NCBI GenBank assembly: GCA_027484085.1 | Contig: JAIXQF010000001.1 | Location: forward strand, 68,742-132,741 | From: Actinomycetales bacterium | Lineage (GTDB): Bacteria > Actinomycetota > Actinomycetes > S36-B12 > UBA5976 | Length of the DNA stretch: 64,000 nt | Direction of reading: 5' to 3' | Shown: in pieces, positions 7,752 to 16,400 of the stretch | Layout of the letters: each line of letters opens with the position of its first letter | Position numbering within the stretch: position 1 is the stretch's first letter | Notes under the pieces: generated by a model | The model's input: only the letters and a program-made list of their open reading frames with translations | What the model was told of the DNA's origin: nothing | Database searches by the model: none | Translations under genes and position numbers: made by a program

Positions 7752-8222
7752 CTAAACTTCCAACGTCACAGTCATCGGCCCATCACAAACTGCGCTGATT
7801 CGCATGTCTGCGCCAAACTTTCCTGTTTCCACCCGTGCGCCAAGATCGCGTAAGGCCTGAACTACATTTTCAACGAGCGGTTCAGCTTGTGGTCCGCGCG
7901 CAGCCTGTTGCCAAGTAGGACGTCGACCATTTGAAGTATCAGCAAACAATGTGAATTGGCTGATTGCCAGAATTGGTAATTCGGCATCTGCAGCCGCTAC
8001 TTCCACCGATTCAGAGTTCACAGTTTTTCCAGCCGCCTTCAAGGCAGCAGACTCAAAGATTCGCAATTTCCAAATCTTGTCGGCTAGGACAGCACATTTA
8101 CTCTCATCATCGTCAACGCTTACCCCGATCAAGACCAAAAGACCAGGGCCTTCGAAAGCACCGATAGTTTCACCGGCCACCACAACACTGGCGCCATCTA
8201 CTCGTTGTACAACTGCACGCAT
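7752..8222 (-). CDS. dtd: D-aminoacyl-tRNA deacylase
   Basis: 156 aa from the ATG at 8222 (MRAVVQRVDGASV). The track start adds 12 residues not found in the family. The DTD motifs are present: SQFTLFADTSNGRRPTW and a C-terminal NGPMT equivalent (CDGPMTVTLE, with Asp where Asn is common). The enzyme clears D-amino acids (and glycine from tRNA-Ala) as a translation quality-control step. The D-for-N change in the GPMT motif could be a lineage variant; the Pro that matters for substrate chirality is kept. Confidence 0.92.
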   Translation of the reverse strand: MRAVVQRVDGASVVVAGETIGAFEGPGLLVLIGVSVDDDESKCAVLADKIWKLRIFESAALKAAGKTVNSESVEVAAADAELPILAISQFTLFADTSNGRRPTWQQAARGPQAEPLVENVVQALRDLGARVETGKFGADMRISAVCDGPMTVTLEV

Positions 8223-8294
8223 AAATACATTCTGCCTTGCCTTGGATGCTGTCCGCATTAGGTGTTCACCAATCGATCGTGGAACTATAGGAGG

Positions 8295-9245
8295 GTGTCA
8301 GTTCCAGTTGCCCACGTTGTGCGAAGCGGCGTAGTTGAAGGTACGCACTTCGGTAGTGCGGTAGTTGTTGATGCCCAAGGCAAAGTTGAGTGGTCAATTG
8401 GTGATGTCTCTAGCGCGATGTTTCCGCGCTCATCAAATAAATTGATGCAGAGTCTGGCCATGGTGCGAAGTGGCTTGCCACTTAAAGACGAATTGCTCGC
8501 ACTTTCTAGCGCTTCACATAGCGGCGAAGATTTCCACTTAGCAGGCGTCCAAGACATTTTGAATGCAGCAAACCTTGATATCTCAGCTTTGCAATGCCCA
8601 GCCGATTGGCCGCTTGATGAAGTCGAGCGAGACACTCTGCTCGCAGCTGGTCTTGGCAAAAGTTCAATTTATATGAACTGCAGTGGCAAGCATTCGGCAA
8701 TGTTATTTACCTGCGTTTTGAATGGCTGGGATACTGACAGCTACCTTGAGACTTCTCACCCGTTACAGGTGGCATGCCAACAAGCCATCGAAGATGTGAC
8801 TGGCGAAAAAGTCGAACACATTGGCGTTGATGGTTGTGGCGCACCACTGATGTCGACTTCACTAACAGGTTTGGCACGAGCTTTTTCAAAGTTTGCAGGC
8901 CCTACTGCAGATGCAGAACAAAAGAAGATTGCTGATGCGATTCGAGCAAATCCACAATATCTTGGTGGCACCAGACGTGATGTGACAAAACTTATGCAAG
9001 GCGTTCCTGGCTTACTTGCTAAAGATGGCGCTGAGGCTGTCTATGGAATTGGGCTTGGTGACGGGCGAGCGCTCGCTCTGAAAATCGAAGATGGCGCCGA
9101 CCGAGCAAGAATTGTTGTCGCGATGTCTATCCTGCAAAATGTTTTGGGCGTCGTTTCGCAAGAAGTGGAACGTCAGCTGGACAGCCAAGAGTTATTGGGT
9201 GGCGGCTTACAGGTTGGAAAAGTCGTCCCGGCATTTTCGATCTAG
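8295..9245 (+). CDS. asparaginase II-family (PF06089) amidohydrolase-like protein
   Basis: 316 aa from the GTG at 8295; the track start is an earlier GTG (8262). Family-like features are VPVAHVVRSGVVEGTHFGSAVV, CSGKHSAMLFTC and GVDGCGAPLMSTSLTGLARAF. The group is annotated L-asparaginase II, related to the thermolabile Rhizobium enzyme, and would release ammonia from asparagine. The start is uncertain: AGGAGG sits directly against the GTG at 8295, too close for normal spacing, while AACTAT six bases further upstream would fit a leaderless start. The gene is divergent from dtd. Confidence 0.8.
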   Translation: MSVPVAHVVRSGVVEGTHFGSAVVVDAQGKVEWSIGDVSSAMFPRSSNKLMQSLAMVRSGLPLKDELLALSSASHSGEDFHLAGVQDILNAANLDISALQCPADWPLDEVERDTLLAAGLGKSSIYMNCSGKHSAMLFTCVLNGWDTDSYLETSHPLQVACQQAIEDVTGEKVEHIGVDGCGAPLMSTSLTGLARAFSKFAGPTADAEQKKIADAIRANPQYLGGTRRDVTKLMQGVPGLLAKDGAEAVYGIGLGDGRALALKIEDGADRARIVVAMSILQNVLGVVSQEVERQLDSQELLGGGLQVGKVVPAFSI

Positions 9246-9336
9246 GGTTCAAGTAAAAACCGCCTGAAACTTTCGAAAATAGAATTTCTCTGCGATCGCT
9301 TGCTCGCGCCTACTGCCTTTGAGGCCATTTGCTGAT

Positions 9337-9342
9337 TACTTT
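9337..9342 (+). promoter_or_regulatory. -10 element of leaderless promoter
   Basis: TACTTT lies six bases before the GTG at 9349. It supports that start over the TTG at 9319 used by the ORF track. Confidence 0.5.
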
Positions 9343-9348
9343 AAATGG

Positions 9349-10008
9349 GTGAGTGGTGTTGTACGTCCAGTTGGACCTGAAGAACCAATGGTCTATTGGC
9401 GACGTCGACTAGTCATCGGCCTGGCTACCATTGTGACTTTGATCGTGCTGATTAACAGTTTCACTGGTGGTGACGATCCGGTACCTACCGCAGCGTCAGC
9501 CTCACCAAGCGCAACAGATTTAGTTACTTCACCAGAACCGACAGCATCACCAAGTGCTGTTGATTCAGCAACTCCAGATACTACCCAGCCAACCGAGCAA
9601 CCTTCGACCCCAGCCGTTGCCGACGGTGAATGTTCTGACACTGATACTTCGCTGAGGGTCACTATTGACCGTGGCACAACTGCAGTTGGCGAAGGTGTCC
9701 ACATAAGCATGATCCTTAAAAACATTTCCACCACAACTTGCAAGCGTGACGTCGGAAGCGGCGCGAATGAAGTCACGGTAACTTCTGGCCCTGCTTTGAT
9801 CTGGTCCACGGATCACTGCAATCCAAGTACCGACAAAGACTTAGTTGAATTGGCTCCTGGCCAAGAATGGAAAGTCAAAGTTGTTTGGATTGGCAAGCTG
9901 ACTGGTGAGGGCTGCAAGGTCAAAGACTTTGCGGAACCAGGTGCGTATTGGGTTAACGGTAGAAATGCCAGCCTAAAGAGCGATGGCGTTAGGTTCGTTG
10001 TTGAGTAA
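9349..10008 (+). CDS. membrane-anchored extracytoplasmic protein, unknown function
   Basis: About 219 aa from the GTG at 9349; the track uses a TTG at 9319 without a visible ribosome site, and an ATG at 9388 is also possible. A basic VYWRRRLVIGL entry and one membrane helix (about 25-42) are followed by a low-complexity Ser/Thr/Pro/Ala linker of about 55 aa. The outer domain (about 95-219) has four Cys (DGECSD, TTCKRD, DHCNP, GEGCKV) and a beta-sandwich look, probably with two disulfides. The YWRRR-TM-linker layout is common in actinobacterial envelope proteins. Function is not recognised. Confidence 0.7.
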   Translation: MSGVVRPVGPEEPMVYWRRRLVIGLATIVTLIVLINSFTGGDDPVPTAASASPSATDLVTSPEPTASPSAVDSATPDTTQPTEQPSTPAVADGECSDTDTSLRVTIDRGTTAVGEGVHISMILKNISTTTCKRDVGSGANEVTVTSGPALIWSTDHCNPSTDKDLVELAPGQEWKVKVVWIGKLTGEGCKVKDFAEPGAYWVNGRNASLKSDGVRFVVE

Positions 10009-10023
10009 GAGTTCCTTGCGTTA

Positions 10024-11115
10024 CTAAACGTAACGTTCTAGCAAGCTAGCTTCGGCTACTCGCGACAGATTCTCACGAATGGCTCGCGCTCTTGTCTCAC
10101 CAACACCTTCAACGTCTCGAAGTTCATCCGCTGAGGCAGATAGTAAGTTTTGCAAGCTACCGAAATGCTGAATTAGGTTTTCAAAGATTTGCTCTGGAAG
10201 CCTTGGAACTTTTGCCAGCAAACGGAATCCTCGTGGATGAATCACATTGTCTAGGGATTCAGTGTCGCTTGGAAGTCCAATTACCTCAGCAATGTTTGAA
10301 ACATCTAGCAATGAAGTTGCATCCAGTTCGGCAATGCCGGTCAGAATCCCTTCGGCCTTATTGGCTTTCCGTCCACCTGATGGCATGTAATCCCGAATAA
10401 TGAATCCAAGATCAGCAGCGGTACCAGACACCAGTTCTTCAAGCTGCAAAGACAGCAATCGACCATCAGTACCAAGTTCAACTACATATGCCGAAATTTC
10501 ATTTGAGATTCGTCGAACCATTTCATGGCGTTGAACGACCGTGGCAACGTCTCGAGTCGTTACTAGGTCCTCAATCTCCATAGTTGAAAGAGAACCTGCA
10601 ACTTCATCCAATCTGGCTCGGTATCTTTCCAATGTAGCCAAAGCTTGATTTGCCTTGGAAAGAATTGTTGCTGAATCTTCGAGGACATAGCGCACACCAT
10701 CTAGGTAGAGCGCGATGATACGCATAGATTTACTAACGCTCAGGACTGGCAGATTTGACTGTCGGGAAACGCGATCAGCAGTGCGATGCCTTGTGCCTTG
10801 TTCGTTCGTTGGAATCGATGGGTCCGGTAACAATTGGACTGCAGCTGAAACAATCTTCGTGGCGTCGCGATCACAAATTACAGCCCCGTCCATTTTTGCT
10901 AATTCGCGCAAACGCGTGGCAGTGAAATCAATATCGATATCGAACCCACCGCTGCTGATTGCATTAATTGTTTTGTCTTGGCCTAAGACAATTAACGCAC
11001 CGGTGTTGCCTCGCAAGATTCGCTCTAGGCCGTCGCGCAATTCGGTACCAGGGGCAACTTGTGCCAAAACAGATCTCAATAATTCAGCTGAGTTCACTTG
11101 CTCTTTGGATGCCAC
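10024..11115 (-). CDS. disA: DNA integrity scanning protein / diadenylate cyclase
   Basis: 363 aa, full length. The N-terminal DAC domain has the catalytic DGA (MDGAVICDRD) and RHRTA (GTRHRTADRVS) motifs, followed by a helical linker and a C-terminal helix-hairpin-helix DNA-binding domain (VEGVGETRARAIRENLSR). It makes c-di-AMP from two ATP and scans DNA for branched structures. It starts at a GTG with AGAAAG upstream and sits 74 bases downstream of radA on the same strand, the usual actinobacterial and bacillar pairing. c-di-AMP signalling is therefore expected in this organism. Confidence 0.96.
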   Translation of the reverse strand: MASKEQVNSAELLRSVLAQVAPGTELRDGLERILRGNTGALIVLGQDKTINAISSGGFDIDIDFTATRLRELAKMDGAVICDRDATKIVSAAVQLLPDPSIPTNEQGTRHRTADRVSRQSNLPVLSVSKSMRIIALYLDGVRYVLEDSATILSKANQALATLERYRARLDEVAGSLSTMEIEDLVTTRDVATVVQRHEMVRRISNEISAYVVELGTDGRLLSLQLEELVSGTAADLGFIIRDYMPSGGRKANKAEGILTGIAELDATSLLDVSNIAEVIGLPSDTESLDNVIHPRGFRLLAKVPRLPEQIFENLIQHFGSLQNLLSASADELRDVEGVGETRARAIRENLSRVAEASLLERYV

Positions 11116-11189
11116 GAAATTTCTTTCTCACTGGAGTTGAGTTGATTCTACGGCTGATGACAACCATTTTGTAACATCCGTCGAGGAGT

Positions 11190-12563
11190 TTAGATTGCCT
11201 TTACCGCATCTGTCAGCGACCCGACCTCGATGAGTCGAAGTCCCTTAACTCCAGACGGTAGGCGAGTGCCCTTTGGCACCAGCGCCGTCTTGAAACCGAT
11301 TCGGGCGGCTTCACTTAACCTCTGGTTCATTCCAGGAACTGGTCGAACGTCACCGCTAAGAGCCACTTCTCCGATTGCAACTAAGTCAATAGGAAGTGCC
11401 GCATCTCTGGCTGCCGAAGTAATTGCCAAGCACATGGCTAAATCCGCACCAGGGTCAGAAATCTTGGCACCAGCAACCGTGGCTAGGTATACATCTTTAT
11501 CCCATAACTTCAATCGAGCTGCCCGTTCCGTGACTGCGATCAGCATGGCCGCTCGAGCATTGTCAAAGCCGGTGGTTCGGCGCATTGGGTTGTTGCCTGG
11601 ACTCGTTGTGGTCAGTGCTTGAACCTCAACCAACAATGCCCGCCGACCTTCGAGCGTGATTGCTATGCAGGTACCGGGAATTGCTTGATCGCGCTGGGAT
11701 CGAAACAGCGTGCTGGGATCGGTTACCTGGCGCAATCCATCATCAGCTTGTTCAAAACAGGCAACCTCATCAGCTGGCCCGTATCGATTTTTGTTCGCTC
11801 GAAGCAATCGCAATGGAGTGCCTCGGTCGCCTTCAAAGGTAAGCACGGTGTCGACTAAGTGCTCAAGTGATCGCGGACCGGCAACTGAGTTATCTCTAGT
11901 TGATTGCCCAATAAGTAACAACGGCATCCGACGACCTTTGGCGGCTCGGGTTAAAACTTGTGTGACTTCGTGTACCTGAGCCACACCACCAGCTCTGCCG
12001 TCTAATTCGGCAGAAGCAATGGTTTGCACGCTGTCGACAATTAACAAGTCTGGATCAACGTCTTCAACGTGACCGAGCAACACCGCTAAATCAGTTTCGT
12101 CAGCTACTAGCAAGGTGTCTGCGTTAACTCCGATGCGTCTGGCGCGAATACCAATTTGTTCGGCTGACTCTTCTCCGGAAATGTATAAAACTTTGCGTGG
12201 CTTGCCAGATGCGCGAGCAAACTTGTCTGCCGCCTCGAGAAGTAAAGTTGATTTTCCAACTCCTGGTTCGCCAGCCAGTAAGACACATTGGCCAGCAACT
12301 AGACCGCCACCAAGCACTCGGTCGAACTCTTCGATTCCAGTCGAGGTGCGTTCAACTTCTCCGAGCGGGATATCTTTGACAGCTCTGGCAGGCTTGCCAG
12401 GGGCAACACCAGTAGTTGAAGTTCGCAGTCCAGCTCCACTAGCTGCAACAGAGGATTCAGTTACAGAACTCCAGGCTTGGCATTCTGGGCAACGCCCAAC
12501 CCACTTGTGACCAGTCCAGCCACACTCGGTGCACTTGTAAGTTGCGCGAACTGCTTTTGCCAT
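11190..12563 (-). CDS. radA: DNA repair protein RadA
   Basis: 457 aa. The C4 zinc finger is CTECGWTGHKWVGRCPEC (11-28). The Walker A motif is GEPGVGKST (98-106), the RadA-specific motif is KNRYG (ANKNRYGPADEV), and a C-terminal Lon-protease-like domain follows. It is a branch-migration helicase that helps RecA recombination. The ATG has TAACCT exactly six bases upstream, so a leaderless transcript is likely. The disA gene follows on the same strand. Confidence 0.96.
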   Translation of the reverse strand: MAKAVRATYKCTECGWTGHKWVGRCPECQAWSSVTESSVAASGAGLRTSTTGVAPGKPARAVKDIPLGEVERTSTGIEEFDRVLGGGLVAGQCVLLAGEPGVGKSTLLLEAADKFARASGKPRKVLYISGEESAEQIGIRARRIGVNADTLLVADETDLAVLLGHVEDVDPDLLIVDSVQTIASAELDGRAGGVAQVHEVTQVLTRAAKGRRMPLLLIGQSTRDNSVAGPRSLEHLVDTVLTFEGDRGTPLRLLRANKNRYGPADEVACFEQADDGLRQVTDPSTLFRSQRDQAIPGTCIAITLEGRRALLVEVQALTTTSPGNNPMRRTTGFDNARAAMLIAVTERAARLKLWDKDVYLATVAGAKISDPGADLAMCLAITSAARDAALPIDLVAIGEVALSGDVRPVPGMNQRLSEAARIGFKTALVPKGTRLPSGVKGLRLIEVGSLTDAVKAI

Positions 12564-12569
12564 GACCTT

Positions 12570-12575
12570 AGGTTA
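12570..12575 (-). promoter_or_regulatory. -10 element of radA
   Basis: On the minus strand TAACCT precedes the radA ATG by six bases, the leaderless layout seen repeatedly in this window. Confidence 0.55.
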
Positions 12576-12643
12576 CGCGCTGACACCGACACGTGTGGCT
12601 CGTGGAGTGGCTAGGAAGAAAAGCCGGGGCTGTGAATAAATTC

Positions 12644-13426
12644 TTAGGAGTTTGGCGTTGCAGGATGGATGGCAAGGTACTTGATGGCGCGAGTGTTATC
12701 TGAAGCTCTTGCAGCTGCAATCATTTCTTCACGCGCCTGGCAATGGTCTGCCAGAATCTTGTAAGCCTTCTTGCCCATCAAAGCAGTCAGTTCTGGTTCG
12801 TAGGACTGGTAAACCGCGCGAGCACCAACGTGAGCTTCGGTAGCTGTCGTACAGTACCAATCTAGATCTTCGCCGCCAGGGCCCCAGCCGCGTCGGTTGT
12901 ACTCTTCGATACCGATCACAATGATGTCGACGTCATCCGGACGCTTAACTTCTTCAAAAGTTCGACGAATCGGAAGTTCCCAGCAAACCTGCGGCTTGGT
13001 GACCAGCGGATTTACCCCAAGTTGGCCAGCGAGGATGTGTAGCGAACAGCCATCGCCACCTTCAAATCCGTTGCGGTTGTGGAAAATGCAAGCACCGTTG
13101 TAAGCACGGGTTTTCTTGGCACCATCATCGTCTTTCTCGAACATGCCATTCTTGTGGCCCTCTTTGTGGTTCTGCCAAATTTCTGGAGTCAGCATCGCTG
13201 CATACTTTTTGGTGTTCTTTAAATCTTCTTTGTCTGCAATGTGTGCGCCAAGATTGCAGCAACCTACGTCTGGATTCTCTTTGTCGATTCCTTTACAGCC
13301 GTTACCCCAAATGCAGGTCCAGCGACTAGTTAGCCAAGTCAGATCGCAACGGTACAAATTAGTGTCGTCTTCGGGATCAACGAACTCGACCCAAGCGCGA
13401 GGGAAATCTTGATTCTTTTCAACCAC
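12644..13426 (-). CDS. conserved Cys-rich protein, possible metal-binding (YkgJ/DUF3109-like)
   Basis: 260 aa, with no signal peptide or membrane segment, so cytoplasmic. About ten cysteines lie in spaced clusters: WTCIWGNGCKGID, DVGCCNLGAH, NGACIFHNR, GDGCSLHIL, KPQVCWELPIRR, DWYCTT and ADHCQ. The pattern resembles proteins annotated as zinc/iron-chelate or DUF3109-like, but I assign this only tentatively. A homologue of unknown function lies beside disA/radA in other Actinobacteria. The GTG start is six bases after a TAAGAT -10 element, consistent with leaderless translation. Confidence 0.6.
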   Translation of the reverse strand: MVEKNQDFPRAWVEFVDPEDDTNLYRCDLTWLTSRWTCIWGNGCKGIDKENPDVGCCNLGAHIADKEDLKNTKKYAAMLTPEIWQNHKEGHKNGMFEKDDDGAKKTRAYNGACIFHNRNGFEGGDGCSLHILAGQLGVNPLVTKPQVCWELPIRRTFEEVKRPDDVDIIVIGIEEYNRRGWGPGGEDLDWYCTTATEAHVGARAVYQSYEPELTALMGKKAYKILADHCQAREEMIAAARASDNTRAIKYLAIHPATPNS

Positions 13427-13432
13427 GAATAA

Positions 13433-13438
13433 ATCTTA
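13433..13438 (-). promoter_or_regulatory. -10 element of the Cys-rich gene
   Basis: Minus-strand TAAGAT, six bases before the GTG at 13426. Confidence 0.5.
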
Positions 13439-13481
13439 TTGGGCTTGGGAGTGCTGGCGCGCACTGCACCTAGCCCACTAG

Positions 13482-13487
13482 TAATCT
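13482..13487 (+). promoter_or_regulatory. -10 element of ppx/gppA
   Basis: TAATCT, seven bases before the ATG at 13495. It favours that ATG over the one at 13501. Confidence 0.5.
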
Positions 13488-13494
13488 TTTTGCT

Positions 13495-14430
13495 ATGCGA
13501 ATGGGAGTTTTGGACGTAGGTTCAAACACCGTTCACCTCTTGATAGTTGATGCTCACGCAGGTGCTGCACCGATTCCTGCGATGTCTCAGAAATATGAAC
13601 TTCGTCTAGCCGAGCAATTAAAGGATGATGGCGACTTAAAGAAGTCATCCATAAAATCTCTGATTGAAGTATTGAATGAGTGCAACAAATTCATCGTCGA
13701 TCATGATTGTGATGAGTTGTTAGCCTTTGCTACTTCGGCATTGAGAGAGTCAAAAAATTCTGAAGCGATTCTCGAGCAGATAAAGAATGAAACCGGAATC
13801 GACCTTCAAGTATTAGATGGCGAGCATGAAGCCATCCTTACGTTCCTAGCCGTTCGCCGATGGTTCGGCTGGTCTTCTGGTCGACTATTAGTAGCGGATA
13901 TCGGAGGCGGTTCATTAGAAGTCGCGATTGGACCTGACGAGTATCCAGAACTTGCCACATCTACTCCTCTAGGAGCTGGACGCTTAACCCGCGAATTCTT
14001 TACATCTGAAATTCCGAGCGCAAACGAAATCAAACAATTGCGAAACTATGTAAAGAAAACTTTGGAAACAGATTTCTCAGGTTTGCTAAAAAGTGAATTC
14101 GATCACGCAGTGGGTACGAGTAAGACTTTCAGGCAGCTTGCCCGTATCGGTGGTGCTGCACCAGCCAGTGAAGGTCAACGCGTTCAAAGAGAACTCAAAT
14201 TCTCTTCAGTATCAAATTGGGTGCCCAAGATTGCGCAGATGAACTATGCACAACGGGCTCAGTTACCAGGTGTTTCCGCAGGTCGAGCCGAACAGTTGCT
14301 AGCCGGTGCCATCGTCGCTCAAGAGACCATGGAGTTTTTGAAGTTAGATACTTTAGAAATCTGCCCGTGGGCACTCCGAGAAGGAATTATCCTGCGCCGC
14401 TTGGACTGGTTTGCCGACGATGCCGAGTAG
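13495..14430 (+). CDS. Ppx/GppA family phosphatase
   Basis: 311 aa, the short actinobacterial form with only the actin-like ASKHA core. The first phosphate loop is LDVGSNTVHLLI, the second is VADIGGGSLEVAIG, and LDGEHEAILTF is the usual intervening glutamate motif. Members hydrolyse polyphosphate and/or pppGpp; short mycobacterial paralogues (such as Rv0496) cleave short-chain polyphosphate. The same gene lies near proC in mycobacteria. A stem-loop overlaps its stop codon. Confidence 0.88.
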   Translation: MRMGVLDVGSNTVHLLIVDAHAGAAPIPAMSQKYELRLAEQLKDDGDLKKSSIKSLIEVLNECNKFIVDHDCDELLAFATSALRESKNSEAILEQIKNETGIDLQVLDGEHEAILTFLAVRRWFGWSSGRLLVADIGGGSLEVAIGPDEYPELATSTPLGAGRLTREFFTSEIPSANEIKQLRNYVKKTLETDFSGLLKSEFDHAVGTSKTFRQLARIGGAAPASEGQRVQRELKFSSVSNWVPKIAQMNYAQRAQLPGVSAGRAEQLLAGAIVAQETMEFLKLDTLEICPWALREGIILRRLDWFADDAE

Positions 14431-14457
14431 CCCCTATACCCCGTAAAGTTGGGGCTA
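14428..14457 (+). terminator. hairpin at the ppx/gppA stop codon
   Basis: TAGCCCC pairs with GGGGCTA across a 16-base loop; the left arm contains the ppx stop TAG. There is no T-tract, so terminator function is uncertain. Confidence 0.45.
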
Positions 14458-14474
14458 GATCCTGCGTCAGGATC
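14458..14474 (+). other. second hairpin in the putB leader
   Basis: GATCCTG-CGT-CAGGATC, a perfect 7-bp stem directly following the previous hairpin and 18 bases before the proline dehydrogenase ATG. Either a weak termination/processing site or a small operator. Confidence 0.4.
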
Positions 14475-14492
14475 ATTAAAGGTGGGAGAGAC

Positions 14493-15422
14493 ATGCTTCG
14501 CGAATTACTAGTTGCCGCTTCACGTAGTGAGAAGTTAGAACATCTAGTTTCGACTTCGCCATTAAGCCGCGGGGTTGTAAACCGATTTGTTGCCGGAACT
14601 ACAACTGCTGATGTGGTTTCTACAGTTCAGAACCTTCATGATCTTGGACTCCTAGCAACTGTGGATCGCCTTGGTGAAGACACTTTGGATCGTGCTGCCG
14701 CAGACGCAACCGTAGCTGACTACAAGGATGTTCTCCGCGCACTTTCTGCCGCGGGACTATCGGATAGCGCAGAAGTTTCTGTGAAGTTATCCGCGGTCGG
14801 CCAGGCGCTTGGCGATAGTGGCGAGAGTATCGCACTAGAAAATGCGCTAGAAATTTGTTCAATTGCAAAACAAGTTGGAACAACGGTTACTTTCGATATG
14901 GAAGACCACACCACAATTGATTCAACATTGCGCATCCTGTCCCAGGTTAGAAAAGAGTTCCCAACTACTGGTGGCGTACTGCAAGCTCAATTGCATCGCA
15001 CCGAAGACGATGTTGCTGCGCACTCCTATAACGATTCTCGGATCCGACTTTGCAAAGGCGCTTATGCAGAGGCAGCGGATGTTGCATTTGTGGATCGCGG
15101 CGAAATTGATAAAGCCTACGTGCGCAGTATGCGGACCTTGATCGAGTCAGACGCGTACCCAATGTTGGCAACTCATGATCCTCGCCTGATTCAGATTGCT
15201 CAGGCGCTTGCACTTCAAACCGGCCGAGCCAAAGACACGTTCGAATTCCAAATGCTTTTGGGCGTGCGACCTGAAGAACAAATTCGACTGGCTGAACTCG
15301 GCCACAAGGTACGCGTATATGTTCCTTACGGCGACCAGTGGTACCCATACTTGATGCGCCGCATGGCGGAAAAGCCAAGTAACTTGGCACTTTTCATGCG
15401 CTCCTTAGTTTCGAAAAGTTAG
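14493..15422 (+). CDS. putB: proline dehydrogenase (monofunctional)
   Basis: 309 aa from the ATG at 14493, which has GGTGGGAGAG upstream; the track ORF extends wrongly into ppx. A TIM-barrel FAD enzyme: FDMEDHTTIDSTL, RLCKGAYAEAADVAF, MLATHDPRLI, EFQMLLGVRPEEQ and the C-terminal YVPYGDQWYPYLMRRMAEKP, which holds the substrate-binding arginines. It oxidises proline to pyrroline-5-carboxylate and feeds electrons to quinone. No P5C dehydrogenase is adjacent; instead proC, which runs the reverse direction with NAD(P)H, begins 9 bases downstream. Confidence 0.93.
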   Translation: MLRELLVAASRSEKLEHLVSTSPLSRGVVNRFVAGTTTADVVSTVQNLHDLGLLATVDRLGEDTLDRAAADATVADYKDVLRALSAAGLSDSAEVSVKLSAVGQALGDSGESIALENALEICSIAKQVGTTVTFDMEDHTTIDSTLRILSQVRKEFPTTGGVLQAQLHRTEDDVAAHSYNDSRIRLCKGAYAEAADVAFVDRGEIDKAYVRSMRTLIESDAYPMLATHDPRLIQIAQALALQTGRAKDTFEFQMLLGVRPEEQIRLAELGHKVRVYVPYGDQWYPYLMRRMAEKPSNLALFMRSLVSKS

Positions 15423-15431
15423 GACTGCAAC

Positions 15432-16229
15432 ATGACTACCGCCATTATCGGGGCTGGCGTTATGGGCGAGACCCTATTAGCCGGTCTATTGCGAGCTGGA
15501 GTTTCTAAATCAGATCTTTTGATTGCAGATCGTCGAATTGAAAGATCAGCCGAAGTTACCCAAGCACATGGTGTTGCAAATGGCACCAACCAGGAAGTGT
15601 CGGCAAAAGCCGAAACTGTGGTCCTAGTTGTTAAGCCGCAAGACATGGCAATTGTTCTTGGAGAAATCAAGGATTCAATTAAGCCAGGCACTCTTGTGGT
15701 CTCACTTGCAGCTGGTATCACGACTAGCTTCATGGAAGATATACTGCCAGCACAAACTCCTGTGATTCGAGTAATGCCAAATACGCCAGCGTTGGTAGAT
15801 CAGGGCATGGCTGCAATTAGTTCGGGCTCTAACAGCACAGAAGAGCACTTGTTAACGGTTGAGAAGTTACTTCGCAGCGTTGGTCAAGTAGTCAGGGTTC
15901 CGGAGAAATACCAGGACGCCGTCACTGCGATTTCTGGCTCCGGACCGGCTTACATTTTTTACGTTGTTGAAGCAATGATCGAAGGCGGCGTGATGCTTGG
16001 TTTGCCTCGTGATGTGGCAAATGAGCTTGTGATGCAAACGGTTTATGGCGCCGCCACAATGCTTCGCGAAACCAAAGAACACCCGACAGTCTTGCGGGAG
16101 CAAGTAACCTCGCCGGGTGGTACGACTGTTGCAGCGTTGAGGCAGTTTGATGACTTCAAAGTTCGCGCAGCATTCCTAAGTGCGATGGAAGCGGCTCGAG
16201 ACCGTTCCAAAGAACTGGGTATGCAATAA
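15432..16229 (+). CDS. proC: pyrroline-5-carboxylate reductase
   Basis: 265 aa, normal length. The Rossmann start is TAIIGAGVMGETLLAGLLRAG, followed by VVLVVKPQDM, RVMPNTPALVDQGMAAI, GSGPAYIFYVVEAM and VTSPGGTTVAALRQFDD. It reduces P5C to proline as the last step of proline synthesis. It is probably co-transcribed with putB (9-base gap). A perfect 15-bp inverted repeat spans its stop codon. Confidence 0.96.
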   Translation: MTTAIIGAGVMGETLLAGLLRAGVSKSDLLIADRRIERSAEVTQAHGVANGTNQEVSAKAETVVLVVKPQDMAIVLGEIKDSIKPGTLVVSLAAGITTSFMEDILPAQTPVIRVMPNTPALVDQGMAAISSGSNSTEEHLLTVEKLLRSVGQVVRVPEKYQDAVTAISGSGPAYIFYVVEAMIEGGVMLGLPRDVANELVMQTVYGAATMLRETKEHPTVLREQVTSPGGTTVAALRQFDDFKVRAAFLSAMEAARDRSKELGMQ

Positions 16230-16244
16230 CCAGTTCTTTGGAAC
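16204..16244 (+). terminator. 15-bp perfect stem-loop across the proC stop
   Basis: GTTCCAAAGAACTGG pairs perfectly with CCAGTTCTTTGGAAC, and the 11-base loop contains the proC stop codon. No T-run follows. It probably acts as a U-less terminator or 3' stabiliser. Confidence 0.65.
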
Positions 16245-16303
16245 AAGTAAAAACAGCTCGAAATTATGTTTGCTCTGCAAACAAATAGAACCATGCCAAC
16301 AAT

Positions 16304-16323
16304 AAATTACACGCGTGTAATTT
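16304..16323. promoter_or_regulatory. 20-bp perfect palindrome upstream of bldC (candidate operator)
   Basis: AAATTACACGCGTGTAATTT is a perfect palindrome 130 bases before the bldC-like gene. Its form suits a dimeric helix-turn-helix repressor. The regulator is not identified. BldC itself is reported to bind AT-rich direct repeats, so autoregulation is not the obvious reading. Confidence 0.5.
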
Positions 16324-16400
16324 GAGTTACTTTCTGAATCGACTTTCACTTGAGTCCCATTCGCCACTAATGTAAGCATCTACAAATGAGTGTGATGTTC

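Noticed and set aside
14217-14492. N-terminal 92 codons of the track ORF for proline dehydrogenase
   Set aside because: Lies out of frame inside ppx/gppA; the real ATG at 14493 has a good ribosome site.
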